Positions 25,684 through 34,052 of a DNA stretch of 49,358 bases are shown here, in pieces; position 1 is the first letter of the stretch, and each line of letters begins with the position of its first letter. The stretch comes from an uncultured Lachnospiraceae bacterium (GTDB lineage: Bacteria; Bacillota; Clostridia; Lachnospirales; Lachnospiraceae). The notes under the pieces are model-generated. The model ran no database searches. It had not been told where the DNA came from and saw nothing but the letters and a program-made list of their open reading frames with translations. A program made the translations under genes and the position numbers. The DNA lies in the NCBI GenBank assembly GCA_905234245.1, contig CAJOGN010000024.1:1-49358 (forward strand). Reading direction: 5' to 3'.

Positions 25684-26625
25684 ATGAAAAAAGTTGTCAG
25701 TGGAGTATTGTTTTTTGTCATTTTAATAGTGATTCTTATCTTTTTGGGATTTGTGTTTTCCCCCAAATATCTTTCTAAGAATATCAACATAGATAAGAAA
25801 AGTGATGTTGATGCAAGGCTTGCGAAAGAAGCAGATTACACTCTTGATATTATAGTTCTTGGAGACAGCCTTAGCTATTCAAGCATATCTCCTCTTGAGT
25901 GGTGGAGAGACTACGGATATGCCTGTTATAATTTTGGACTGGTGGGAGGAAAACTTACCGATGTAAAGAAAGCGTATTCTAGTATCCTTAAATCACAAAA
26001 CCCAAAGCTGATACTGCTTGAAACTAATGTTCTTTACATAGATGATTCAAGAGATAACGAAGCAAATAATGTAATAAGTAGTGCTATTAACAGTATATTT
26101 CCCGTTACAAAATATCACGAAAACTGGAAAGCGCCTTTTATGGATAAGAGAAGTGGTTTTTATAAGGGCTTTACAATCAGTCATACTATAGCGCCCGGAG
26201 AGAACAGGGATTATATGATTCCGGATGAAGAAAAGGATGAGATTGTAAGCTATAACATTGAGACGATTCAAGAGATTAATGAATTATGTATACAAAACGG
26301 TGGGATACTTTTGTTGTATTCAGCTCCTTCCATGAAAAACTACAACTTCTCAAGACATAAAGCATTATGCGCCCTTGCGGCAGATATGAATGTGGAATAT
26401 GTTGATTTGAATCTTCCCGGTGATGATTTGAAGATTGATTTTACTACCGATACGAGAGATGGCGGTGATCACTTGAATGTATACGGTGCTATAAAAGCAA
26501 CCGGATACCTTGGAAGATACATACATGACAATTATAGCCTGCCTGATAGAAGAGGCACTGATATTGCTCCTTCCTGGAATGAATTGCTGGAGAAATATAT
26601 TAAGGCTGTGAATAATCAAAAATAA
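25684..26625 (+). CDS. Membrane-anchored SGNH-hydrolase-like protein, MBOAT partner
   Basis: A 313-residue protein with an N-terminal membrane helix (about 5-26) and an extracytoplasmic SGNH/GDSL-like domain, comparable to DltD/AlgJ/AlgX-type partners. The nucleophile motif is VLGDSLSYSS at about 59-68 and the C-terminal Asp-x-x-His is GGDHLNVYGA near residue 262. An oxyanion-type Asn may be in LLETNVLYID. Together with the upstream MBOAT it probably O-acetylates an exported polysaccharide or wall polymer. AGAGGA precedes the ATG. The family assignment is by motif; overall similarity to a named subfamily could not be confirmed. Confidence 0.78.
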   Translation: MKKVVSGVLFFVILIVILIFLGFVFSPKYLSKNINIDKKSDVDARLAKEADYTLDIIVLGDSLSYSSISPLEWWRDYGYACYNFGLVGGKLTDVKKAYSSILKSQNPKLILLETNVLYIDDSRDNEANNVISSAINSIFPVTKYHENWKAPFMDKRSGFYKGFTISHTIAPGENRDYMIPDEEKDEIVSYNIETIQEINELCIQNGGILLLYSAPSMKNYNFSRHKALCALAADMNVEYVDLNLPGDDLKIDFTTDTRDGGDHLNVYGAIKATGYLGRYIHDNYSLPDRRGTDIAPSWNELLEKYIKAVNNQK

Positions 26626-26627
26626 TA

Positions 26628-26656
26628 TTGACAATATCCCGCAAGGTATGTATAAT
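26628..26656 (+). promoter_or_regulatory. Consensus promoter of the yceD-rpmF operon
   Basis: A perfect TTGACA (26628-26633) and a perfect TATAAT (26651-26656) with 17-base spacing, 26 bases before the DUF177 gene start. This is expected for a highly expressed ribosomal protein operon. Confidence 0.92.
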
Positions 26657-26682
26657 TGACAAAGTGTGGATAGGAGTATGCC

Positions 26683-27204
26683 ATGATAATTGATATTTCC
26701 AAGATTATACTTACCAAGAACAAGAGTCAAAGGTTTGATTGTTCTGTAGAATCCGGAGCTTTTGATTATCAGCATAGTTCATTTACAATTAAGAATAGTA
26801 AGCCATTCGAATTAAATGTTATTAACGAAGATGATAAGCAGCTTGTCATAAGCGCTGACACATCCTTAGTGATTGTTATTCCTTGCGACAGATGCTTAGA
26901 AGATGTGGATTGTTCATTTGACATTTCCATTAACAAAGCCTTCAGGATATCTAAGGGGAATGTAGTATCAGAAGACGAAGATATCTCTTATATTGATGAA
27001 GGCGAGCTTGATGTTGATAGACTATTATTCGATGAAATCTTGGTAAGTTGGCCACCTAAGGTTCTGTGCAAGGAGAATTGCCTGGGCATTTGTCCAAAAT
27101 GCGGCACTAATCTTAATGTGACAAAATGTGACTGCAACAGAGGAGACCTGGATCCAAGAATGGCTAAGTTCCAAGATGTTTTTAAAGAATTTAAGGAGGT
27201 GTAG
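26683..27204 (+). CDS. DUF177 family protein (YceD), upstream of rpmF
   Basis: A 173-residue protein of the YceD/DUF177 family, which almost always precedes rpmF and is linked to 23S rRNA accumulation in other organisms. Two cysteine clusters are visible: C-x-x-C in IPCDRCLEDVDC (residues about 67-76) and CKENCLGICPKCGTNLN near the C-terminus, suggesting zinc binding. AGGAG precedes the ATG and a consensus promoter lies just upstream. The Shine-Dalgarno of rpmF (AAGGAGGTG) lies inside the last codons, so the two are one operon. Confidence 0.9.
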   Translation: MIIDISKIILTKNKSQRFDCSVESGAFDYQHSSFTIKNSKPFELNVINEDDKQLVISADTSLVIVIPCDRCLEDVDCSFDISINKAFRISKGNVVSEDEDISYIDEGELDVDRLLFDEILVSWPPKVLCKENCLGICPKCGTNLNVTKCDCNRGDLDPRMAKFQDVFKEFKEV

Positions 27205-27207
27205 CAA

Positions 27208-27387
27208 ATGTCAATTTGTCCAAAGAACAAATCTTCTAAAGGAAGAAGAGATAGAAGAAGAGCAAACTGGAAGATGACTGCCCCGACATTAGTACCTTGT
27301 AGCAAGTGCGGTGAGCTTATGATTCCTCATAGAGTTTGCAAGAACTGTGGCTCTTACAATAAGAGAGAAATAATTGCACAAGATTAA
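27208..27387 (+). CDS. rpmF: Ribosomal protein L32 (59 aa)
   Basis: Large-subunit ribosomal protein bL32. The 59-residue product begins MSICPKNKSSKGRRDRRRAN and carries the family zinc ribbon, C-x-x-C (CSKCGE) plus C-x-x-C (CKNCGS), so it is the zinc-binding C+ form. The start is 3 bases after the DUF177 stop, with AAGGAGGTG at ideal distance. A large hairpin follows at 27410. Confidence 0.97.
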   Translation: MSICPKNKSSKGRRDRRRANWKMTAPTLVPCSKCGELMIPHRVCKNCGSYNKREIIAQD

Positions 27388-27409
27388 TTGATATAACGTC
27401 TAGTGCTTC

Positions 27410-27472
27410 ATTTAAGATGCAAGTAACTGTACCGGACTAAGAATGTCCTTGTACAGTTCTTGCATCTTAAAT
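27410..27472. repeat. Long hairpin after rpmF (terminator or palindromic element)
   Basis: ATTTAAGATGCAAG plus AACTGTAC (27410-27432, with one bulged T) pairs with GTACAGTT plus CTTGCATCTTAAAT (27451-27472), a 22-bp stem. A smaller GGAC/GTCC hairpin sits in the loop. There is no U-run downstream, which is unusual for an intrinsic terminator. The stem must end or stabilise the yceD-rpmF message. Confidence 0.85.
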
Positions 27473-27498
27473 TATGCCTAAATTTATGTCTATTATTC

Positions 27499-27527
27499 TT
27501 GATTTCTATAATAATATAGTGTATATT
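27499..27527 (+). promoter_or_regulatory. Promoter of the plsX-acpP genes
   Basis: TTGATT (27499-27504) and TATATT (27522-27527) with 17-base spacing, 37 bases before the plsX start codon. I did not see a clear FapR-type operator. Confidence 0.65.
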
Positions 27528-27563
27528 TTTTGTGTTATATCATATTAATTTATGGAGGCTGTG

Positions 27564-28577
27564 ATGAGTGATATTACAAGAGTGGCATTAGATGCCATGG
27601 GTGGTGACAACGCACCGGCTTCTATTGTGCAGGGTGCCGTAGAAGCTGTTAACGAGAGAGATGATATCAAGGTGTTTCTTGTAGGTAAGGTTGATGCTGT
27701 TAACGGAGAGTTATCTAAGTACACATTTCCTGCAGAACAAATCGAAGTAGTTGAAGCTACTGAAGAAATTGAGATGGCAGAGCCACCTGTTAATGCAATT
27801 AAGAAGAAGAAGGATTCTTCTATGGTTGTGGGAATGAAGCTTGTCAAGGAAGGAAAGGCAGATGCCTTCGTAACTGCCGGCAATTCAGGTGCCGTCCTTG
27901 TAGGCGGACAGACAGTAGTTGGAAGGATTCGTGGAATTAAGAGAGCTCCTTTTGCACCATTAATTCCTACTAAGACAGGGGTATCATTGCTTCTTGATTG
28001 TGGAGCTAATGTTGATGCCAGGGCAGATCAATTAGTTCAATTCGCCAGACTGGGCTCTATGTATATGGAGAAGGTTGTTGGCGTCAAGAATCCTTCTGTC
28101 GGGATTGTTAATATCGGAGCTGAAGAAGAGAAGGGTAATGCGTTAGTTAAGGAGACATTCCCTCTTCTTAAGGAATGTAGCGATATTAATTTTATTGGCT
28201 CTGTTGAATCCAGAGAGATTCCAGAGGGTGCATGTGATGTTATAGTATGTGAGGCCTTTGTTGGAAATGTTATATTGAAGCTGTACGAAGGACTTGCAGG
28301 CACACTTATTTCAGTTATCAAAGAAGGATTAATGAGTACTACTAAGAGTAAGATTGGAGCGTTGCTTGCCAAGCCTGCTCTTAAGAAGACCCTTAAGTCA
28401 TTTGATGCATCTACTTATGGTGGTGCACCACTTCTTGGATTAGAAGGATTAGTTGTTAAGACACATGGTAGTGCAACTAATACTGAGGTTAAGAATTCCA
28501 TTATCCAATGTGTTGCTTTTAAGGAGCAGGACATTGTAAGTAAAGTTCGTGAATCAATTGCTAAGGATTCACTTTAG
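27564..28577 (+). CDS. plsX: Phosphate acyltransferase PlsX
   Basis: PlsX converts acyl-ACP to acyl phosphate, the acyl donor for PlsY in membrane phospholipid synthesis. The protein is 337 residues from the chosen start. Visible motifs are VALDAMGGDNAP at the N-terminus, AFVTAGNSGAVL, RAPFAPLIPT and LLDCGANVDA. I start at ATG 27564 because GGAGG (27554-27558) lies 5 bases before it; the earlier in-frame ATG (27552) overlaps that Shine-Dalgarno. acpP follows after 23 bases, matching the common plsX-acpP-rnc order. PlsY is encoded in the same window at 46483. Confidence 0.96.
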   Translation: MSDITRVALDAMGGDNAPASIVQGAVEAVNERDDIKVFLVGKVDAVNGELSKYTFPAEQIEVVEATEEIEMAEPPVNAIKKKKDSSMVVGMKLVKEGKADAFVTAGNSGAVLVGGQTVVGRIRGIKRAPFAPLIPTKTGVSLLLDCGANVDARADQLVQFARLGSMYMEKVVGVKNPSVGIVNIGAEEEKGNALVKETFPLLKECSDINFIGSVESREIPEGACDVIVCEAFVGNVILKLYEGLAGTLISVIKEGLMSTTKSKIGALLAKPALKKTLKSFDASTYGGAPLLGLEGLVVKTHGSATNTEVKNSIIQCVAFKEQDIVSKVRESIAKDSL

Positions 28578-28600
28578 AATGTCTAGAAAGGAGAATGAAT

Positions 28601-28828
28601 ATGGAATTTGATGTATTAAAGAAGGTAATCGCTGACGTACTTAGCGTTGACGAAGCCGAGATTACAATGGAGACAACATTTATTGATGATTTAGGTGCTG
28701 ATTCTCTTGATGTATTCCAGATAATTATGGGAATTGAGGATGAATTAAAAATCGAAGTCGATGCAGAGAAGGCTGAATCCATTGTTACAGTCGGAGATGC
28801 TGTTGAACTAATTAAGGCTACAAGATAA
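28601..28828 (+). CDS. acpP: Acyl carrier protein
   Basis: A 75-residue acidic carrier protein. Ser in the motif GADSLDVFQ receives the 4'-phosphopantetheine arm that carries growing acyl chains in fatty acid synthesis. Helix signature FDVLKKVIADVL and the acidic tail are typical. I start at ATG 28601, since AAAGGAG (28587-28593) is 7 bases before it; the earlier ATG (28595) is too close. A 12-bp hairpin follows before rnc. Confidence 0.96.
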   Translation: MEFDVLKKVIADVLSVDEAEITMETTFIDDLGADSLDVFQIIMGIEDELKIEVDAEKAESIVTVGDAVELIKATR

Positions 28829-28846
28829 TTATAATAATAGAAACTG

Positions 28847-28874
28847 TTGAAGCCCTTATTTTTAAGGGCTTCAA
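28847..28874 (+). terminator. Hairpin between acpP and rnc (attenuator or processing site)
   Basis: TTGAAGCCCTTA pairs perfectly with TAAGGGCTTCAA around a TTTT loop. It is not followed by a U-run, so it may be a weak terminator, an mRNA stabiliser or a processing site 19 bases upstream of the rnc start. Confidence 0.6.
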
Positions 28875-28893
28875 ATAATGTGAGAGGATAGTT

Positions 28894-29589
28894 ATGGCTA
28901 GTGTAGATGAATTACAATCCGTAATTGGTTATGAATTCAAAGACAAAAGCCTTATCGTACAAGCTATGACCCATAGCTCCTATGCTAATGAGATGCACAT
29001 GGGTAAGCACAGCGATAATGAGCGATTGGAATTCTTAGGAGATGCCGTACTAGAAATTGTTACTAGTAGGTTTTTGTATTTGAATTATCCTGATTACTCT
29101 GAGGGAGATTTGACGAAATTAAGAGCAAGTCTGGTATGTGAACCTACCTTGGCATATTGTACTAAGGAGATTGACCTTGGTAAATATGTACTCCTTGCTC
29201 GTGGTGAAGATAAAAGTGGTGGCAGACTTAGAAAGTCGATTCTGTCAGATGCGTTAGAAGCTTTGATTGGCGCCATTTATCTTGATGGTGGTATGGATAA
29301 AGCTTCTGATTTTATTGAGAAATATATTCTTACTGATATTGAACATAAGATTCTGTTCTATGATTGTAAGACTAATTTACAAGAGGTGGTTCAGGCGAAG
29401 CATGATGGTAACGTTGAATACCAGCTTTTATCTGAAGAAGGACCAGCTCATAATAAGACATTTAGTTCTGCTGTGCTTTACCATGATGAAGTGTTAGGAA
29501 CAGGTAAGGGACATACGAAGAAGGCTGCCGAACAGGAGGCGGCTTATCAGGCTTTACTTAATATTAAAGAGGGAAATATATGTATCTAA
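28894..29589 (+). CDS. rnc: Ribonuclease III
   Basis: RNase III cuts double-stranded RNA, including rRNA precursors. The 231 residues comprise a catalytic domain (about 1-150) with the signature NERLEFLGDAVLEI, the conserved acidic pair in SDALEALIGAIYLDGG, and a C-terminal double-stranded RNA-binding domain (about 157-226; TNLQEVVQAK, KKAAEQEAAYQAL). GAGAGGA precedes the ATG. The 3' end overlaps the smc start by 10 bases, the standard Firmicute rnc-smc-ftsY arrangement. Confidence 0.97.
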   Translation: MASVDELQSVIGYEFKDKSLIVQAMTHSSYANEMHMGKHSDNERLEFLGDAVLEIVTSRFLYLNYPDYSEGDLTKLRASLVCEPTLAYCTKEIDLGKYVLLARGEDKSGGRLRKSILSDALEALIGAIYLDGGMDKASDFIEKYILTDIEHKILFYDCKTNLQEVVQAKHDGNVEYQLLSEEGPAHNKTFSSAVLYHDEVLGTGKGHTKKAAEQEAAYQALLNIKEGNICI

Positions 29590-32500
29590 AAAGTATTGAG
29601 ATGAATGGCTTTAAGTCATTTGCTCATAAGATAAAACTTGATTTTCATAATGGTATAACAGGTATTGTTGGACCTAACGGTTCTGGTAAGTCTAATGTAT
29701 CTGATGCTGTAAGATGGGTGCTTGGAGAGCAGTCTGCCAAGCAGCTTCGTTCTGTCACCATGCAGGATGTAATATTTGCAGGAACAGAGAATCGTAAGCC
29801 TGTAAGCTATGCTTATGTAGCAATTACAATGGATAATTCCGACCATTTACTACCTATCGAGTATGAAGAGGTTACTGTTGCCAGACGTGTATATCGTTCT
29901 GGGGAAAGTGAGTATCTTCTTAATGGTACACCGTGTCGTCTTAAGGATGTACATGAATTGTTCTATGATACAGGTATTGGTAAGGAAGGTTATTCTATAA
30001 TTGGACAGGGACAGATTGAGAAGATTTTGTCAGGTAAGCCAGAGGACAGAAGAGAGCTTTTTGATGAGGCTGTGGGTATTGTTAAGTACAAGAAGCGTAA
30101 GGATTCTGCTCTAAAGCAGCTTGAGAAGGAAAGAGATAATCTCCTTAGAGTAAATGACATCTTAAGTGAATTAGAAGGACGAGTAGGACCTTTAGAGAAG
30201 CAGTCAGAGACTGCAAAGGAATATCTCAAGAAAAAGAGTGAGTTAGAGAAGCTCGATGTCAATATGTTCCTTCTTGAGATAGAGAAGATTAATTCTGACC
30301 TTGCCCAGATTGAAAAGAATGCAAGGATAGCAGAAGATGATAAGAAGGATGCCACAACAGAAGAAGAGAAGATTAAGGAGCAGTATTCTTCTATAGAAGA
30401 GTCTATCAAGTCCTGTGAAGAGACTATTGAGGATATAAGAAGTAAGCAAAGCAATAATAGTCAGATGAAGGGCAAGCTGGAGACTCAGATTGGTATACTA
30501 GAAGAACAGATTAATTCTGCCAAGAAGCTTACAGAAAATGTTGATTCAAGACGTGAAGAGATTAAGGATGAATTAAAGTCTAAATCAGAAGAAAGAGATA
30601 AGTATTTAGAAGACAAGAAAGAGCTTGATGAATTACTTGAAGAAGGAATAAAACGACTTGAATCTGTTAAGGAATACTATAATCAGTTAGAGGAAGTAAT
30701 TAAGTCTTGTAACGAGGGTATTGAGAAAGACAAGAACGAGATAATGACTCTTCTTGATAATAGAGCTAATATTAAGTCTAAAGAGCAAAGAAATAGTACA
30801 CTTTTAGAGCAGACTAATATTAGAAAAGCTCAATTGACGCAGAGGATTGTTACAAGAAAAACACAGGATAGCGATTTAGATGAAGAATTCACAAAATGTG
30901 ATAAGGAATTCAAGGAAGCTAGTGATGAATTAAAGGAACTTCAAAGTGTTGAAGAAGAGTTAAAATCTAAGGATGCTACCTGGGTTATTAAGAAAAGAGA
31001 TGAATTTGCAACATTAGATGACCTTAATGCAACATTCAACAAGAAGGAATCTAAGCTAGAGTCATTAAAGAACATTTCCGAGAGATATGATGGATATAAC
31101 AACTCTATTAAGAGAGTTATGGAACAGCGCGAGAGTAACAAAGGAATAATTGGCGTTATATCTGATATTATCTCAACTAAGAAGGAATATGAGATTGCCA
31201 TTGAGACGGCTCTTGGTGGAAATATCCAGAATATCGTTACGGCTGATGAAAAATGCGCCAAGGAAATGGTTGCATTTCTTAAGAAGAATAGATATGGACG
31301 TGCAACATTCCTGCCTCTTACGGCTGTTAAAGGACGAGGACTCAAGTCTGAGGATTGCCTTAAGGAAAAGGGTGTAATTGGGCTAGCGAATACTCTTGTT
31401 GACAATGATAAGAAGTATAATGATGTTGTATCATATCTACTTGGAAGAGTTATTGTTGTTGATAATATTGACAACGCTATTAAGGTGGCGAAGAATAATA
31501 ACTATTCACTTCACATTGTCACATTAGAAGGAGAGTATTTAAGTCCGGGTGGAGCCTTGTCTGGTGGACATTTTAAGAATAATTCTAATCTCATTGGAAG
31601 AAATCGTGAAATTGAAGAGCTAGAGAAGGAATTGTCTAAGATTAAGGAAGATATCTCTCAGAGTAAGAAGCGTATAGAAGACATTGATACTGCTCGTGAG
31701 CTTCTCAAGGATGATATTAAGGAGCATCAGGAGAAGATTAATGAAGTTTCTATTAGATGTAATACAGCTAAGATTAATCTTGACAGAGTTGAAGACCTGA
31801 AGGGACAGGCAAAGAAAGCCTTCGAGTCGCTTCAGCACGAGAGCGAAGAGATTGAAGCTGAGATTAATAGAATTGAGGCTGAAAAGAAGGAAATAGCTCG
31901 TGAACTTGAAGATTCAATTAAGAGAGAAGAAGAGCTTAACAATAATATTACAGAACTTCAAGAGAAGTTAGATGAGCAGACTTATATGGAGACTTCTGCT
32001 ACAAGAAATCTGTCAGAAGCACAGATTGAAGAAGCTAATGCAAGACAGAAGGTTGGTTTCGTCGATGAGAATATCAAGAGATTAGAGGCTGATATAGAGA
32101 AATGCAATAATGATCTTGAAGGATTAGACGAGCAAACTAAGAAGGCGATTGTAGAAGCGGAACAAAAGCAAAAGGAAATTGATGATATCAAGAGTACTAT
32201 TGGGGATGCTGATGAAGATTTCGCTAAGCTTGAAGAGGAGTTGAAAAAACAGTTAGCAGCCAAGGAAGAGATGAATGCCAAGCATTCTACCTTCTTCGAT
32301 AAGATTAAGGATGTTAGTGACAGAATTGCTAATATTGATAAGGAGCTTGTAACACTTGAATCAAATCGTGAGAAGCTAACTGAGAGGCTTGAGGCTCGTA
32401 ATAATTATATGTGGGAGGAATATGAATTAACTCACCACAATGCTTTATCTCTTCGTGATGAAGCGCTAGATGACTTAGCAGCTATTAGAGCTGACATCAA

Positions 32501-33137
32501 GACAATTAAAGAAGAGATAAGAGCCATGGGAAATGTTAATGTTAACGCCATCGAAGAATACAAGGAAGTTAGCGAGAGATATAATTTCCTGAAATCTCAG
32601 CATGATGACTTGGTGGAAGCTGAAGAGGATTTAGTTAGAATCATTGATGAATTAGATACTGGAATGAAGGAGCAATTCGAGAAGGGATTTGCTGATATTC
32701 AGAGAGAATTCAACAAGGCCTTCAAAGAGCTGTTCGGCGGTGGTAAAGGTACTCTTGAACTCATGGAAGGCGAGGATATTCTTGAGACTGGAATTAAGAT
32801 TATTGCTCAGCCACCAGGAAAGAAATTGCAGAATATGATGCAATTATCAGGTGGTGAGAAATCACTTACTGCAATTGCACTTTTATTTGCAATTCAGAAT
32901 CTTAAACCATCTCCATTCTGTCTTCTTGACGAGATAGAGGCGGCCCTTGATGATTCTAATGTAACAAGATTTGCTAATTATTTACATAAGCTAACGAAGA
33001 ATACACAGTTTATAATCATTACTCATAGAAGAGGTACCATGAATTCTGCAGACAGATTATATGGTATTACAATGCAAGAGAAGGGTGTATCTACTCTTGT
33101 ATCTGTTAACCTTATTGAGAATGATTTGGATGAATAA
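29580..33137 (+). CDS. smc: Chromosome segregation ATPase SMC
   Basis: SMC forms the bacterial condensin ring that organises and segregates the chromosome. The 1185 residues are full length. An N-terminal ATPase half has Walker A (GPNGSGKSNVSDA) at about 32-39. Coiled coils flank a hinge at about 510-680, with the hinge glycines in LSPGGALSGG. The C-terminal half carries the ABC signature LSGGEKSLTAIALLFA and Walker B FCLLDEIEAALDD. The ScpA and ScpB partners are not in the window. It overlaps rnc by 10 bases and is followed by ftsY after 18 bases. Confidence 0.98.
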   Translation: MYLKSIEMNGFKSFAHKIKLDFHNGITGIVGPNGSGKSNVSDAVRWVLGEQSAKQLRSVTMQDVIFAGTENRKPVSYAYVAITMDNSDHLLPIEYEEVTVARRVYRSGESEYLLNGTPCRLKDVHELFYDTGIGKEGYSIIGQGQIEKILSGKPEDRRELFDEAVGIVKYKKRKDSALKQLEKERDNLLRVNDILSELEGRVGPLEKQSETAKEYLKKKSELEKLDVNMFLLEIEKINSDLAQIEKNARIAEDDKKDATTEEEKIKEQYSSIEESIKSCEETIEDIRSKQSNNSQMKGKLETQIGILEEQINSAKKLTENVDSRREEIKDELKSKSEERDKYLEDKKELDELLEEGIKRLESVKEYYNQLEEVIKSCNEGIEKDKNEIMTLLDNRANIKSKEQRNSTLLEQTNIRKAQLTQRIVTRKTQDSDLDEEFTKCDKEFKEASDELKELQSVEEELKSKDATWVIKKRDEFATLDDLNATFNKKESKLESLKNISERYDGYNNSIKRVMEQRESNKGIIGVISDIISTKKEYEIAIETALGGNIQNIVTADEKCAKEMVAFLKKNRYGRATFLPLTAVKGRGLKSEDCLKEKGVIGLANTLVDNDKKYNDVVSYLLGRVIVVDNIDNAIKVAKNNNYSLHIVTLEGEYLSPGGALSGGHFKNNSNLIGRNREIEELEKELSKIKEDISQSKKRIEDIDTARELLKDDIKEHQEKINEVSIRCNTAKINLDRVEDLKGQAKKAFESLQHESEEIEAEINRIEAEKKEIARELEDSIKREEELNNNITELQEKLDEQTYMETSATRNLSEAQIEEANARQKVGFVDENIKRLEADIEKCNNDLEGLDEQTKKAIVEAEQKQKEIDDIKSTIGDADEDFAKLEEELKKQLAAKEEMNAKHSTFFDKIKDVSDRIANIDKELVTLESNREKLTERLEARNNYMWEEYELTHHNALSLRDEALDDLAAIRADIKTIKEEIRAMGNVNVNAIEEYKEVSERYNFLKSQHDDLVEAEEDLVRIIDELDTGMKEQFEKGFADIQREFNKAFKELFGGGKGTLELMEGEDILETGIKIIAQPPGKKLQNMMQLSGGEKSLTAIALLFAIQNLKPSPFCLLDEIEAALDDSNVTRFANYLHKLTKNTQFIIITHRRGTMNSADRLYGITMQEKGVSTLVSVNLIENDLDE

Positions 33138-33155
33138 TAAGAAAGAGTGATATAA

Positions 33156-34031
33156 ATGGCAGAACAAGGATTCTTTTCTAAATTTATGAATGGTCTTTTC
33201 ACAGGCTTTTCAGAAATCGATGAAGATTTCTATGAAGAGCTTGAGGAAATGCTAATTATGGGTGACTTGGGAGTATATGCTACTGAGTCTATACTTCATG
33301 AATTAAAGAACACAGTATTTAGAGAAAAGATTAAAAAACCAGAAGATTGTAAGAATCTTCTTAAGGAAATAATTAAAGGAAGAATGGCTACTGATGATAA
33401 CACTTATGATTTTCTTGACAACAATGCAGTATGTCTAGTTGTAGGTGTTAATGGAGTGGGTAAGACGACTTCCATTGGTAAGCTGGCAATGAAATATAAA
33501 AGCAGCGGCAAGAAGGTATTAATGATTGCTGCTGATACATTTCGTGCAGCTGCGAGAGAACAGCTTCAGGAATGGGCTAACAGAGCTGGGGTTGATTTGA
33601 TAGGTGGAAGCGAAGGGAGCGATCCTTCGTCTGTAGTCTTTGATGGTATGAAGGCTTTCAAATCAAGAAATGTTGATGTTGCTATTGTAGATACTGCTGG
33701 AAGACTACACAACAAGAAGAATCTTATGGAAGAGCTTAAGAAGATTAACAGGATTGTTGATAAGGAATATGAAGAAGCCAACAAGGAGACTCTTGTTGTA
33801 TTAGATGCTACAACTGGACAGAATGCACTTATGCAGGCGAAGGAATTTGCAGAGGCTACTGATGTAAATGGTATTATCTTAACTAAAATGGATGGAACTG
33901 CCAAAGGTGGTGTGGCTATTGCCATAAAAGAGGAATTGAATATTCCTGTAAAATACATTGGATACGGTGAAGGTGTAGAAGACCTTAAGGAATTCGATGT
34001 TGATGAATATGTTAATAAATTATTTAAATAA
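33156..34031 (+). CDS. ftsY: Signal recognition particle receptor FtsY
   Basis: FtsY is the membrane-associated GTPase that docks the SRP-ribosome complex at the translocon. The 291 residues are the short form, with a helical N domain (about 1-85) and no long acidic A domain. The G domain has GVNGVGKTTSIGKLA (G1), ADTFRAAAREQL (insertion-box region), DTAGRLHNKKNLMEEL (G3) and TKMDGTAKGGVA (G4/G5). The partner Ffh is encoded 1.8 kb downstream, separated by ilvA and ylxM. The Shine-Dalgarno is weak (AGAAAGAG). Confidence 0.97.
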   Translation: MAEQGFFSKFMNGLFTGFSEIDEDFYEELEEMLIMGDLGVYATESILHELKNTVFREKIKKPEDCKNLLKEIIKGRMATDDNTYDFLDNNAVCLVVGVNGVGKTTSIGKLAMKYKSSGKKVLMIAADTFRAAAREQLQEWANRAGVDLIGGSEGSDPSSVVFDGMKAFKSRNVDVAIVDTAGRLHNKKNLMEELKKINRIVDKEYEEANKETLVVLDATTGQNALMQAKEFAEATDVNGIILTKMDGTAKGGVAIAIKEELNIPVKYIGYGEGVEDLKEFDVDEYVNKLFK

Positions 34032-34052
34032 GATTCATATAAGGAGACTAAG

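Noticed and set aside
30900-31500. Break in smc at the hinge
   Set aside because: The frame is continuous, and coiled coil and hinge signatures are in the expected order and length.
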